From the NCBI GenBank assembly GCA_049680185.1, contig JBAUHI010000076.1, forward strand, positions 8,556 to 72,555: DNA of 64,000 bases, given 5' to 3'. The position numbers were made by a program, and so were the translations under genes. The notes beneath the pieces are model-generated. The model saw nothing but the letters and a program-made list of their open reading frames with translations, searched no databases and had not been told where the DNA came from. This document shows positions 41,981 through 49,710 of this stretch, piece after piece (the first letter of the stretch is position 1; each line of letters opens with the position of its first letter). The DNA comes from CAMLHU01 sp049680185. GTDB taxonomy: Bacteria; Gemmatimonadota; Gemmatimonadetes; Gemmatimonadales; GWC2-71-9.

Positions 41981-42939
41981 CGCCGGACGCTGCCCGCGGC
42001 CTGTCGGAGGTGGCGCGCCGGATCGAGCGAGAGGTGGCGACGGTCGTCCTCGGACAGCCGGAGGCCGGGCGCGACATCGTGGTGACGCTGATGGCTCGCG
42101 GGCACGTGTTGCTCGAAGGCGTGCCAGGCACCGCCAAGACCCTCCTGGTCCGGGCGCTGGCCCGCGCGGTCGGGGTCGGCTTCCGCCGGATCCAGTTCAC
42201 TCCGGACCTGATGCCGTCGGACATCACGGGCGTCAGTCTCCTCACCGGGCAGGGGCAGTTCACCTTCCGGGCCGGCCCGATCTTCTCCGACTTTGTCCTT
42301 GCCGACGAGATCAACCGCGCGCCTGCGAAGACGCAGGCGGCACTGCTGGAGGCGATGCAGGAACGCAGTGTCACCATCGACGGCGAGTCCCATCCGCTGC
42401 CGGTGCCATTCACGGTGTTCGCGACGCAGAACCCGGTGGAATTCGAGGGGACCTATCCGCTGCCCGAAGCGGAGCTCGATCGGTTCCTGGTCAAGGTGCT
42501 GGTGGGTTATCCCGATGCCACCGCCGAACAGGGGATCCTGGCCCGGGTGCTCGGCGGATTCGAGTCCGACGATCCGTCCAGCTTCGGCACCAAGGCGGTG
42601 CTCGATGCCAAAGGGCTGGCCGAATTGCGGGCCGCGACCCGTGCGGTCCGGGCCGAACCGGCTGTGACGCAGTATGTGACCGCACTCGTGCGTGCCACTC
42701 GCGGGGCGCCCTCGCTCTCGATGGGCGCCTCACCCCGGGCCACGGTATCACTCCTCAAGGCGAGCCAGGCCGCCGCACTCCTCGAGGGACGCGAATACGT
42801 GACGCCCGATGACGTGAAGGCGATGGCCCCGGCGGTGCTCCGGCATCGAGTGGTGGTGGCACCGGAGCTCGACCTCGAGGGGCTTTCGCCCGATAGCGCG
42901 CTGGAGGGGATCCTGCGGTCCGTTGAGGTACCGCGCTGA
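41959..42939 (+). CDS. moxR: MoxR-family AAA+ ATPase
   Basis: GTG 41959, with GGAGG just upstream, overlaps the DUF4350 gene by 22 nt and yields 326 residues. Walker A is GVPGTAKT near residue 53. The MoxR-specific region FTPDLMPSDITG, Walker B FVLADEINRAP, sensor 1 FATQNPVEFEGTYPLPEAELDRF and a C-terminal lid (ASPRATVSLLKASQA) are all present. MoxR ATPases act as chaperones that assemble or activate VWA-domain partners; the DUF58 protein two genes downstream is the expected partner. Confidence 0.93.
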   Translation: MAGIEALTPDAARGLSEVARRIEREVATVVLGQPEAGRDIVVTLMARGHVLLEGVPGTAKTLLVRALARAVGVGFRRIQFTPDLMPSDITGVSLLTGQGQFTFRAGPIFSDFVLADEINRAPAKTQAALLEAMQERSVTIDGESHPLPVPFTVFATQNPVEFEGTYPLPEAELDRFLVKVLVGYPDATAEQGILARVLGGFESDDPSSFGTKAVLDAKGLAELRAATRAVRAEPAVTQYVTALVRATRGAPSLSMGASPRATVSLLKASQAAALLEGREYVTPDDVKAMAPAVLRHRVVVAPELDLEGLSPDSALEGILRSVEVPR

Positions 42940-42981
42940 GACGCGACGAATAACGATCATTCACCATTGCCTGGAGTCCAT

Positions 42982-44931
42982 ATGCGCGTCCGCTCGTCCG
43001 TCCTCTTCGTCCTGATCGGCCTCATGCCGGTGCCGATCGTGGCGCAGCAGCCGCCGCGTGCGGTGCGCCGCACCATTCCGATCACCCGCGCCTTCGCCGC
43101 CGGGCTCGCCTCGGGCGCCCGGGATTCCCTCGGCACGCCAGGGGCCAAGTACTGGCAGCTGAGCACCGACTACGTGATCGATGCTAAGCTCGATGTCACC
43201 ACCGGGCTCCTCACCGGCCACGAGACCGTGACCATCACCAATCCGAGCGACTCGACGCTCGGCGTGGTGTACATCCGGCTGCTCCAGAACCTCTTTGCCC
43301 CCGATGTCGAGCGAGCCGAGACCGTCCCCGAACTTACCGATGGGATCAAAGTCACCCGGCTCGTCGCCAACGGCACTGCGGTGAATGTCGACAGCGTGGC
43401 GGCACAATGGAGTCACACGACCATCGTCCGGGTGCGGCTCAAGCAGCCGATCCCTGCGCACGGGAACGGGACCCTTGAGGCCGATTGGTCGTTCACTGTT
43501 CCCAATGTGCCGCTCGATGAGCGGGGGGAGCGGATGGGCGACTGGGGCCACCGTTTGTACCAGGTGGCGCAGTGGTATCCGCAACTGGCGATGTACGACG
43601 ACCTCCGCGGCTGGAACACTGATCCGCATCTCGGCACAGCGGAGTTCTTCAACAACTTCGGTTCGTTCGACGTGCACCTCGACCTGCCCGCCGGATGGCT
43701 CGTCGGCGCCACCGGTGTGCTCCAGGACCCTGATTCGGTCCTCACGCCGATGGTGCGGCAGCGGCTGTCCCACGCCACTGACAGCGACAGCCAGATCAGC
43801 ATCGTGACGGCCGATGAACGCGGGGCGGGGAAGGCCACCCTGGCCGGCGATCGGTTGATGTGGCACTTCAAGGCCGACAGCGTCGCCGATTTCGCGTGGG
43901 CCACCTCCAACGAGTACGTCTGGGACGCCACCCGTGCCACGATCCCCGGGAAGGGCGTCATCCCGATCAACCTCTTCTACTGGCCGGAGCACACGGAATA
44001 CAAGAAGACGGGCGTCTACGCCCGGCACGCGCTCGAGTTCTACTCGAAGCTCTGGATGCCATACGCATTCCCGCAGCTGACCCAGGTGGATGGTCCCGAG
44101 GGCGGGATGGAGTATCCGATGTTCATCATGAGCGGCGCCGGACGCGGGGTGACTGACCATGAGACGGGGCACGAGTGGTGGCCGATGATGGTGGGCGTCA
44201 ACGAGACCTGGTACGGCTGGATGGATGAAGGATTCAACCAGTACATGAATCGGCTCTCGGATTTCGACTTCCACCGCCAACCCGCCAACAACGATTCGCT
44301 GGGGCAGGCGTACGGCCGAGTGTCGGGTCGTGAGACCGAGCCGATCATGATGTGGGATGGGAACTACGCCGGTCCGATGTACAGCTTCACCACCTACGGC
44401 AAGGCGCCGCTCATGCTCTCCGCGCTCGGTGGCATCGTGGGAGACACCGCCGTCTGGCATGCGATGAGTGTGTACGCCCACGCCTGGCGCTTCAAGCATC
44501 CCTCGCCGTGGGACTTCATGTTCGCGATGGACCATCAGCTGCATCGCGACCTGGGGTGGTTCTGGTATTACTGGCTCTTCACCACTGAATCGGTGGACGG
44601 GTCGATCAGCAAGGTGGCCGTCAAGAACGGGCGGACGCTCGTCACCGTGCACCAGGCGGGAGAGATGCCTTCGCCGGTGGTGCTGCGGGTCGAGTTTTCC
44701 GTGGATGGTCCCGCCATCCGGCCGATGAAGAACGCGGTGATCTCGGGGAATGCCGCGACCGTGACCTGGCCGGTGGATGTCTGGTTCGGCGGCGCGCGCG
44801 ACTTCACGGCGTCACTCGACTTCGGGGGCCGCAAGATCGAACGCATCACCCTCGATCCGGGGATGCGCTTCCCGGACCGCGATCCAGGTGACAACAGCTG
44901 GCCCCGCACCCCGGTGCCGCCGGCGAAGTGA
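42982..44931 (+). CDS. M1-family (aminopeptidase N-like) metallopeptidase, secreted
   Basis: ATG 42982, after a TGGAG site, gives 649 residues with a signal peptide ending in VPIVAQQ near residue 22. The gluzincin site is complete: HETGH (HExxH) and, 18 residues later, the third ligand Glu in WMDEGFNQY. The exopeptidase loop GAMEN appears as GGMEY. It would trim peptides in the periplasm or outside the cell. It is inserted between moxR and the DUF58 gene and overlaps the latter by 4 nt, so it may be a client or effector of that system. Confidence 0.9.
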   Translation: MRVRSSVLFVLIGLMPVPIVAQQPPRAVRRTIPITRAFAAGLASGARDSLGTPGAKYWQLSTDYVIDAKLDVTTGLLTGHETVTITNPSDSTLGVVYIRLLQNLFAPDVERAETVPELTDGIKVTRLVANGTAVNVDSVAAQWSHTTIVRVRLKQPIPAHGNGTLEADWSFTVPNVPLDERGERMGDWGHRLYQVAQWYPQLAMYDDLRGWNTDPHLGTAEFFNNFGSFDVHLDLPAGWLVGATGVLQDPDSVLTPMVRQRLSHATDSDSQISIVTADERGAGKATLAGDRLMWHFKADSVADFAWATSNEYVWDATRATIPGKGVIPINLFYWPEHTEYKKTGVYARHALEFYSKLWMPYAFPQLTQVDGPEGGMEYPMFIMSGAGRGVTDHETGHEWWPMMVGVNETWYGWMDEGFNQYMNRLSDFDFHRQPANNDSLGQAYGRVSGRETEPIMMWDGNYAGPMYSFTTYGKAPLMLSALGGIVGDTAVWHAMSVYAHAWRFKHPSPWDFMFAMDHQLHRDLGWFWYYWLFTTESVDGSISKVAVKNGRTLVTVHQAGEMPSPVVLRVEFSVDGPAIRPMKNAVISGNAATVTWPVDVWFGGARDFTASLDFGGRKIERITLDPGMRFPDRDPGDNSWPRTPVPPAK

Positions 44932-46244
44932 TCCCGCTCCCGACCCGTCGGTGGCTCCGGATCGCCGCCGGGCTCGCCATCGTCGCACCCCTGGCGCTGG
45001 TCTGGCCGGGGGCCGCGGCGGCAGTGCTCGTGGTGGATCTCCTCTGGGTCGGCGCCTTCTGGCTTGATTGGTCGCTCTCGCCCGATGCGGAGGATATCTC
45101 GGTCATTCGCGAGGCACCGACGGCATTCAGCGTCGGGCGCTCCTTCCCGGTGCGATATCGATGGTCTCGCAACAGCGCGGCCCCGTTCTTCGCGTTGGTG
45201 CGCGAGGAATGTCCGGCGCCACTCGTCGAGGGCCCGAGCCCAGTGCGGCGCCTCCGAGTCCCTCCGGAAGGCGCCATCGAGATCATCACCATCCATCCGA
45301 TTCGACGGGGTCGCGGAAGCGCCGGTGCATTCTCCCTTCGGCTCGGCGGTCCGCTCGGTCTCGCGTGGTCACAGGGAACGATCGAGCTTCCCTGGACCGC
45401 GACGGTCTTTCCCGACCTGAGTGCAGTGGCGCTGCACGCGCTGCCCACCCAATCAGCGCGGCGGCGAGAGGCGGGGCTCCGCAACGTCCGACGGCTGGGC
45501 GAGGGGCGCGTCTTCGAGACCCTGCGCGACTGGGTCCCCGGCGATGACGTCCGCAGCATCGACTGGAAGGCCACCGCGCGTCGCGGCAAGACGATGGCGC
45601 GCCAGTACGAGGATGAGCGTCGGCAGCAGGTGCTCATCGTGATCGATGCCGGCCGGATGCTCACCGCGGAGGTGCGCGGACGCCCTCGGCTCGAGTCGGC
45701 GATCGATGCGGCGCTCCAGCTCGCCTGGACCGCCATCGAGGGCGACGACAACGTCGGACTGCTGGTCTTTGCTGACACCATCCAGCATTGGCTCCCGCCG
45801 CGCCGCGGGAAGCGGGCGTTGCAGGGGATCCTCGAAGCGCTCGCCACCGTCGAAGGGAAGCTGGTCGAACCCGACTATCCGGGTGCGTTCACACATTTGG
45901 CGCTCCGGAACCGGAAGCGCGCGCTGACCGTGCTCTTCACCGACGTGATCGACCGTACTGCCAGTGATGCGCTGCTGGCACAAGCGGGAACACTCCGTCC
46001 GCGTCACCTGCCGCTGGCCGTGACATTCCGGAACCCCGAGCTCGAGGCGCTGGCGCTTCGTCCACCGGAGAGCGTCGAGGAGGCGTACGAACGTGCCGCG
46101 GCGGAGGAGCTTCTGGTGTCGCGGGCCGAGGCGCTGGCGGTGGTTCGGAGGCGAGGGGTGCTGGTGCTTGACGTTCTGCCCGAAGGTGCCGCCCGTGCGG
46201 TGGTGGAGCGGTACCGGCAGCTCAAGCGGAGAGGGATGTTGTAG
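44928..46244 (+). CDS. DUF58 protein with VWA-like domain
   Basis: GTG 44928 overlaps the peptidase stop; the product has 438 residues. Two membrane helices near the N-terminus (residues ~9-48) are followed by an extracytoplasmic-type beta segment and the DUF58 core LRDWVPGDDVRSIDWKATARRG. A VWA-like fold comes next, with the MIDAS-like VIDAGRM, and then FTDVIDRTAS. DUF58 proteins are the habitual partners of MoxR ATPases. A palindromic repeat follows the stop. Confidence 0.9.
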   Translation: MIPLPTRRWLRIAAGLAIVAPLALVWPGAAAAVLVVDLLWVGAFWLDWSLSPDAEDISVIREAPTAFSVGRSFPVRYRWSRNSAAPFFALVREECPAPLVEGPSPVRRLRVPPEGAIEIITIHPIRRGRGSAGAFSLRLGGPLGLAWSQGTIELPWTATVFPDLSAVALHALPTQSARRREAGLRNVRRLGEGRVFETLRDWVPGDDVRSIDWKATARRGKTMARQYEDERRQQVLIVIDAGRMLTAEVRGRPRLESAIDAALQLAWTAIEGDDNVGLLVFADTIQHWLPPRRGKRALQGILEALATVEGKLVEPDYPGAFTHLALRNRKRALTVLFTDVIDRTASDALLAQAGTLRPRHLPLAVTFRNPELEALALRPPESVEEAYERAAAEELLVSRAEALAVVRRRGVLVLDVLPEGAARAVVERYRQLKRRGML

Positions 46245-46248
46245 GGGG

Positions 46249-46327
46249 GTGAACGGTCAACGGTGAACGGGCCCTCGGTCGAGATTCTGCCTGGGGACCC
46301 GTTCACCGTTCACCCTTTACCGTTCAC
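46249..46327. repeat. Intergenic palindrome of GTGAACGG-type units (copy 3)
   Basis: The left arm GGTGAACGG/TCAACGG/TGAACGGG starts at 46249, and the right arm CCCGTTCACCGTTCACC... ends at 46327, around a centre of about 20 nt. It lies between convergent genes (DUF58 rightward, 85-aa gene leftward). The TGA stop of the leftward gene (46324-46326) is part of a repeat unit. It could act as a bidirectional terminator, although no T-tract follows. Confidence 0.88.
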
Positions 46328-46581
46328 TTCCTCTGCGCCTGCAGGTGCTGGATAAGGTCGCGGGTCCGCTCGAACACGGTCACCTCAGGATCCACCAAGG
46401 CGCGTTCTCGCGGCTCGAGCTTGAGGTCGAGGTGCACGCGGTGGCCGTCCCCGAACTGCAGCGCCCGCGGCGGGGCACCGACCCGCACGCGGAGCTCCTC
46501 GAGTTCGGTCAGGTCGTCGGTGTCGCTCACGACGTGAGACCATCCCCGCGCCAGCAGATTCTCCCGGTCCATCAGCAGCAT
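46324..46581 (-). CDS. Small protein, 85 aa, DUF4031-like
   Basis: The ATG at 46581 or 46572 starts an 82-85 residue protein: LLARGWSHVVSDTDDLTEL, LRVRVGAPPRALQF, HRVHLDLKLEPRERAL and VFERTRDLIQHLQ. The order SH-V-D, ELEELR-RVG and H-HLDL-RERAL resembles DUF4031 proteins, which carry W/H residues in the same order; this is a by-eye match. Third codon positions are strongly G/C, supporting this strand. The stop codon lies inside repeat copy 3. Function unknown. Confidence 0.55.
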   Translation of the reverse strand: MLLMDRENLLARGWSHVVSDTDDLTELEELRVRVGAPPRALQFGDGHRVHLDLKLEPRERALVDPEVTVFERTRDLIQHLQAQRK

Positions 46582-46707
46582 CAGTGCGTGTTCATCATGT
46601 GATGATTGGTGGATGTGGCAACGCCTTCCACCGGGAACATCGCCGGCATGCACGCCGGATGGAAGCACCGCGCGCCCGACGATCCGTGATGTGCTCGAGG
46701 CCCCTAC

Positions 46708-46736
46708 TTGACGCATCAAGAAATATTGGTATATAT
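46708..46736 (+). promoter_or_regulatory. arsR promoter with operator between -35 and -10
   Basis: TTGACG at 46708-46713, 17 nt, and ATATAT at 46731-46736 form a good promoter ending 5 nt before the arsR ATG. The spacer holds ATCAA-N6-TTGGT (46715-46730), an imperfect palindrome that also appears before arsM. Bound ArsR would block RNA polymerase. The leader length is near zero. Confidence 0.65.
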
Positions 46737-46741
46737 GGGCC

Positions 46742-47047
46742 ATGGCCACTGCTGCTGCGCCTTCGATCTCGGCACTCGCCCGCGTCTTCCACGCGCTTTC
46801 GGACGAGACCCGGCTTGGCATCCTGGCGCGTCTGACCCACGGCGAGCGATGCGTCTGCGAACTTACCGACGAGCTCGATGCCGCCCAGTCCCGCCTCTCT
46901 TTCCACCTCAGGGTGCTCAAGGAGGCGGGGCTCGTCAGCGATCGGCGGGAGGGACGCTGGATGTACTACACCCTCCAGCCGGATGTCCTTGCCGAGGCGG
47001 GCGTGGCACTCGGAGAATGGCCGCAAGTGGGGAAGAAGTGCTGCTAG
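46742..47047 (+). CDS. arsR: ArsR-family arsenic-responsive repressor
   Basis: The 101-residue winged-helix protein has FHALSDETRLGILARL, the As(III)-sensor motif ERCVCELTDEL (paired Cys), the recognition helix AQSRLSFHLRVLKEAGLV and the wing RREGRWMYYTL. The C-terminus ends in GKKCC and could add thiol ligands. It should repress its own gene and arsM until arsenite binds. The ATG lies at the predicted start site. Confidence 0.93.
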   Translation: MATAAAPSISALARVFHALSDETRLGILARLTHGERCVCELTDELDAAQSRLSFHLRVLKEAGLVSDRREGRWMYYTLQPDVLAEAGVALGEWPQVGKKCC

Positions 47048-47089
47048 GGTCCTGATCGGGGTGCCGCGACCACGCGGCGTGTTCAACAT

Positions 47090-47105
47090 ATCAACGAAAG
47101 TTGGT
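47090..47105 (+). promoter_or_regulatory. Putative ArsR operator before arsM
   Basis: ATCAA at 47090-47094 and TTGGT at 47101-47105 repeat the spacing and sequence of the arsR operator (ATCAA-N6-TTGGT); flanking -TA at +2 also matches. TTCAAC at 47082-47087 could be a -35 with a weak TGTACG -10. The site lies directly upstream of the arsM GTG. Confidence 0.6.
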
Positions 47106-47110
47106 GTACG

Positions 47111-47962
47111 GTGGATCACAGCGAACTCAAGGAAACGGTGCGGGAGAAGTACGGGCAGGCGGCGCTCCGGGTGGTGGAAGGGCAGGCGAACAGCTGTTGC
47201 GGCGGGAGCGCCAGTTGCGGTCCGGATCCCATCACCAGCGATCTCTACTCCAAGCTCGATACCGAGGGCCTTCCCTCCGATGCGGTCCTTGCAAGTCTCG
47301 GATGTGGCAACCCGACCGCGCTGGCCGAACTCAAGGCGGGTGAGGTGGTGCTGGACCTGGGGTCGGGAGGCGGGCTCGATGTGCTCCTCTCCGCTCGACG
47401 GGTGGGCCCGACCGGCAAGGCGTACGGCCTCGACATGACCGACGAGATGCTCGCACTGGCTCGCGCCAACCAGGCCTCGGCGGGTGCCACCAACGTCGAG
47501 TTCCTGAAGGGCGAGATCGAACGCATCCCGCTCCCCGACGCGTCCGTCGACGTGATCATCTCCAATTGCGTCATCAATCTCTCCGGCGACAAGCGTACCG
47601 TGCTCGGGGAGGCGTTCCGGGTGCTCAAGCCCGGCGGGCGCCTGGCCGTTTCCGACGTGGTGGTGCGGGGCACCATTCCCACACCGGTCCGGAAGAGCAT
47701 GGAACTCTGGGTGGGGTGCGTGGCAGGCGCCCTGGAGGAACAGGAATTCCTCAGCCTTCTCTCCGACGTGGGGTTCACCGGCGGGTCGGTCGAGCCTACC
47801 CGGGTCTACGAGTTCGAGGACGCCAAGGCGTTCCTCACGCCGGCTGGGTTCGACTCCGAGGTGCTCGCACGCGAGGTCGGCGGGCGGGTGATGGGCGCCT
47901 TCGTGCGCGCGACGAAGCCCGCAACGGCCAAGAGCTGTTGCGGGCCGGACTGCTGTCATTGA
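47111..47962 (+). CDS. arsM: Arsenite S-adenosylmethionine methyltransferase
   Basis: The 283-residue protein starts at GTG 47111 as expected from the family start (ELKETVREKYGQAAL). It has the CC-motif region ANSCCGGSASCG, the As(III)-binding Cys in SLGCGNPTAL and in SNCVINLSGD, and SAM motif I VLDLGSGGGLDVLLSA. The Cys-rich tail SCCGPDCCH could bind arsenic. It methylates As(III) to methylated species. It lies 63 nt after arsR, and both genes have the same putative operator. No arsB/acr3 efflux gene is present here. Confidence 0.95.
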   Translation: MDHSELKETVREKYGQAALRVVEGQANSCCGGSASCGPDPITSDLYSKLDTEGLPSDAVLASLGCGNPTALAELKAGEVVLDLGSGGGLDVLLSARRVGPTGKAYGLDMTDEMLALARANQASAGATNVEFLKGEIERIPLPDASVDVIISNCVINLSGDKRTVLGEAFRVLKPGGRLAVSDVVVRGTIPTPVRKSMELWVGCVAGALEEQEFLSLLSDVGFTGGSVEPTRVYEFEDAKAFLTPAGFDSEVLAREVGGRVMGAFVRATKPATAKSCCGPDCCH

Positions 47963-47984
47963 TGCACGGCCTGAGCTGCCGCGA

Positions 47985-48890
47985 TCAGGGCTTCGTGGCC
48001 GCTGGATGGCAGACCAGCACCGGCACCTCGGCCGACCGGATGACCTTGTCGGCCACGCTGCCCAGCACCAGACGTCCGAGCCCGGTGCGTCCATGGGTGC
48101 TGATCGCGATGAGGTCGGCCCCCTCGGTCCGTGCCCGATCGACCAGCCACGCCGCAGCGTTGGTCGACTCGCCGAGGGCGGTGCGCACCGGCACACCGGC
48201 GCTGGTCAGGCGTTTCGCGCTGGCCGTCAGGTAGTGCTCGGCGGCGGTGCGGAGCTCCTGGGTGGTGGTCATCGGTGGAACGATCGGCATCTCGAAGGCG
48301 AGCGGTGTGATGACCGCGGGTGCCACGCATCGGGCCAAGACGAGCGTCCCCTGGGGGGCCAGGAGCGCCCGGGCCGCCGGGATCGCGGTCTCCGAGAGAG
48401 GGCTCCCATCGACCGCCACCAGGGCCACGTGGAAGCGCGGCCCGATCTTCCGCCCACCGTCAGGCCGGAGCAGGAGCACCTGCCCATCGAGGGTACGAAG
48501 CAGGCGGTCGGCCACGCTGCCCAGCCACGCGCGCACCACAGGTCCTCGGCCGTGGGTGCACATCACCACCAAATCCACGTTCTGCTCGCGCGCGAATCGC
48601 TCCACTTCGGTTGCCGGATCGCCATCGACGACCGTGGCCATGGCGGTGATGCCGAAGGCCTTGGCGGTCTCCTCAGCGACATCGCCGGCATACGTCACCA
48701 AATTCGTCCGGATCGCGGTGTGGATCGTCTCGGCCTGCAGGAGCGGCTCGTCCGGCGCCATCGTGGGCAGGGGCGCGTTCACAGCAATAATGTCGAGGTG
48801 AGCACCATCCGCGCGGGCAATGGCCGCCGCGAGCTCGAGTGCCTGTTCGGCGAAAGGACCACCATCGAGTGGGACCAGGATCCGGCGCAT
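47985..48890 (-). CDS. Tandem universal stress protein (two UspA domains)
   Basis: The 301-residue protein holds two Usp domains. Domain 1 (1-142) has ILVPLDGGPFAEQAL and CTHGRGPVVRAWLGSVADRLL; domain 2 (about 152-297) has LVAVDGSPLSETAI and STHGRTGLGRLVLGSVADKVI. Both keep the G-2x-G-9x-G-S ATP-binding pattern. It probably binds ATP and acts in stress physiology. It lies 124 nt after kdpE on the same strand and may be read through from the kdp operon. Confidence 0.93.
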   Translation of the reverse strand: MRRILVPLDGGPFAEQALELAAAIARADGAHLDIIAVNAPLPTMAPDEPLLQAETIHTAIRTNLVTYAGDVAEETAKAFGITAMATVVDGDPATEVERFAREQNVDLVVMCTHGRGPVVRAWLGSVADRLLRTLDGQVLLLRPDGGRKIGPRFHVALVAVDGSPLSETAIPAARALLAPQGTLVLARCVAPAVITPLAFEMPIVPPMTTTQELRTAAEHYLTASAKRLTSAGVPVRTALGESTNAAAWLVDRARTEGADLIAISTHGRTGLGRLVLGSVADKVIRSAEVPVLVCHPAATKP

Positions 48891-49014
48891 GGGACCTTCC
48901 TATGGATGGGTCGCCGGCGGGGCTGGGCCACGTCGCGGTCGGCACGCGCCTAGTGTACCCATTTGACGATGAAGATTTTCTGAACCTGGGGGGAGCTTCG
49001 TCTCAGCGAGGCGA

Positions 49015-49710
49015 TCAGCGTTCCACGAACAGCCGATAGCCGACCCCGGGCTCTGTAAGGAATAGCTCTGGTTGGGTGGGGTCCCGTTCGATCTTGTGCC
49101 GGAGCTGGGTCATGTACACGCGGAGGTAGTGGGTCTGGGTCGCGGCGTTGGGTCCCCAGACCTCACGCAGCAGCTGGCGATGCGTCAGCACCTTCCCGGA
49201 ATGCCGGGCCAACTCGGCCAGCAGCTTGTACTCGGTGCGGGTGAGGTGCACTTCCTTCCCGTCCACCCGTACGATCCGCCCCGCCAGGTCCACTTCGAGC
49301 CGCCCCGCGCGCACGATGGGCTCGCCAGCGGCCGGCTCGGCCGCATGCCGCAGGGCCACCCGCATCCGGGCCAGCAGTTCGCCGACGCCGAAGGGTTTGG
49401 TGAGATAGTCGTCGGCGCCAGCGTCGAGCGCCGCGACCTTGTCGTCCTCCCGGCCGCGTGCGGAAAGGACGATGATCGGCATCCGGCTCCACTCGCGGAT
49501 CTGGCGGGTCACGTCGATCCCATCGCCATCGGGAAGGCCGAGGTCGAGGAGGACGAGATCGGGGCGACGCGCCGCGGCCTGCGCCAGGGCTTCCCGCGCG
49601 GTCCCGACCTCGACGAGTTCATACTCCGAAGCGCCGAGCGCGTTGCGGAGGAAACGCCGCATCTGGGGTTCGTCTTCCGCCAGGAGGACGACAGGACTCG
49701 GGCCGCTCAC
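49015..49710 (-). CDS. kdpE: KdpE response regulator
   Basis: The 231-residue OmpR-family regulator has a receiver with VLLAEDEPQMRRFL, phospho-acceptor Asp in VLLDLGLPDGDG and Lys in LTKPFGVGE, then a winged helix (LTRTEYKLLAELARHSGKV, RVYMTQLRHKIE). KdpE activates kdp transcription at low potassium or osmotic stress. It overlaps kdpD by 4 nt, as usual. Candidate binding repeats lie upstream of the operon at 58403-58453. Confidence 0.95.
   Translation of the reverse strand: MSGPSPVVLLAEDEPQMRRFLRNALGASEYELVEVGTAREALAQAAARRPDLVLLDLGLPDGDGIDVTRQIREWSRMPIIVLSARGREDDKVAALDAGADDYLTKPFGVGELLARMRVALRHAAEPAAGEPIVRAGRLEVDLAGRIVRVDGKEVHLTRTEYKLLAELARHSGKVLTHRQLLREVWGPNAATQTHYLRVYMTQLRHKIERDPTQPELFLTEPGVGYRLFVER

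Noticed and set aside
46249..46327. Classical rho-independent terminator
   Set aside because: The hairpin is imperfect, has repeated units in its arms and no T-tract; it was kept as a repeat element with possible termination activity.
46345..46602. Plus-strand frame opposite the 85-aa gene
   Set aside because: Codon third-position bias and the DUF4031-like pattern favour the minus strand.
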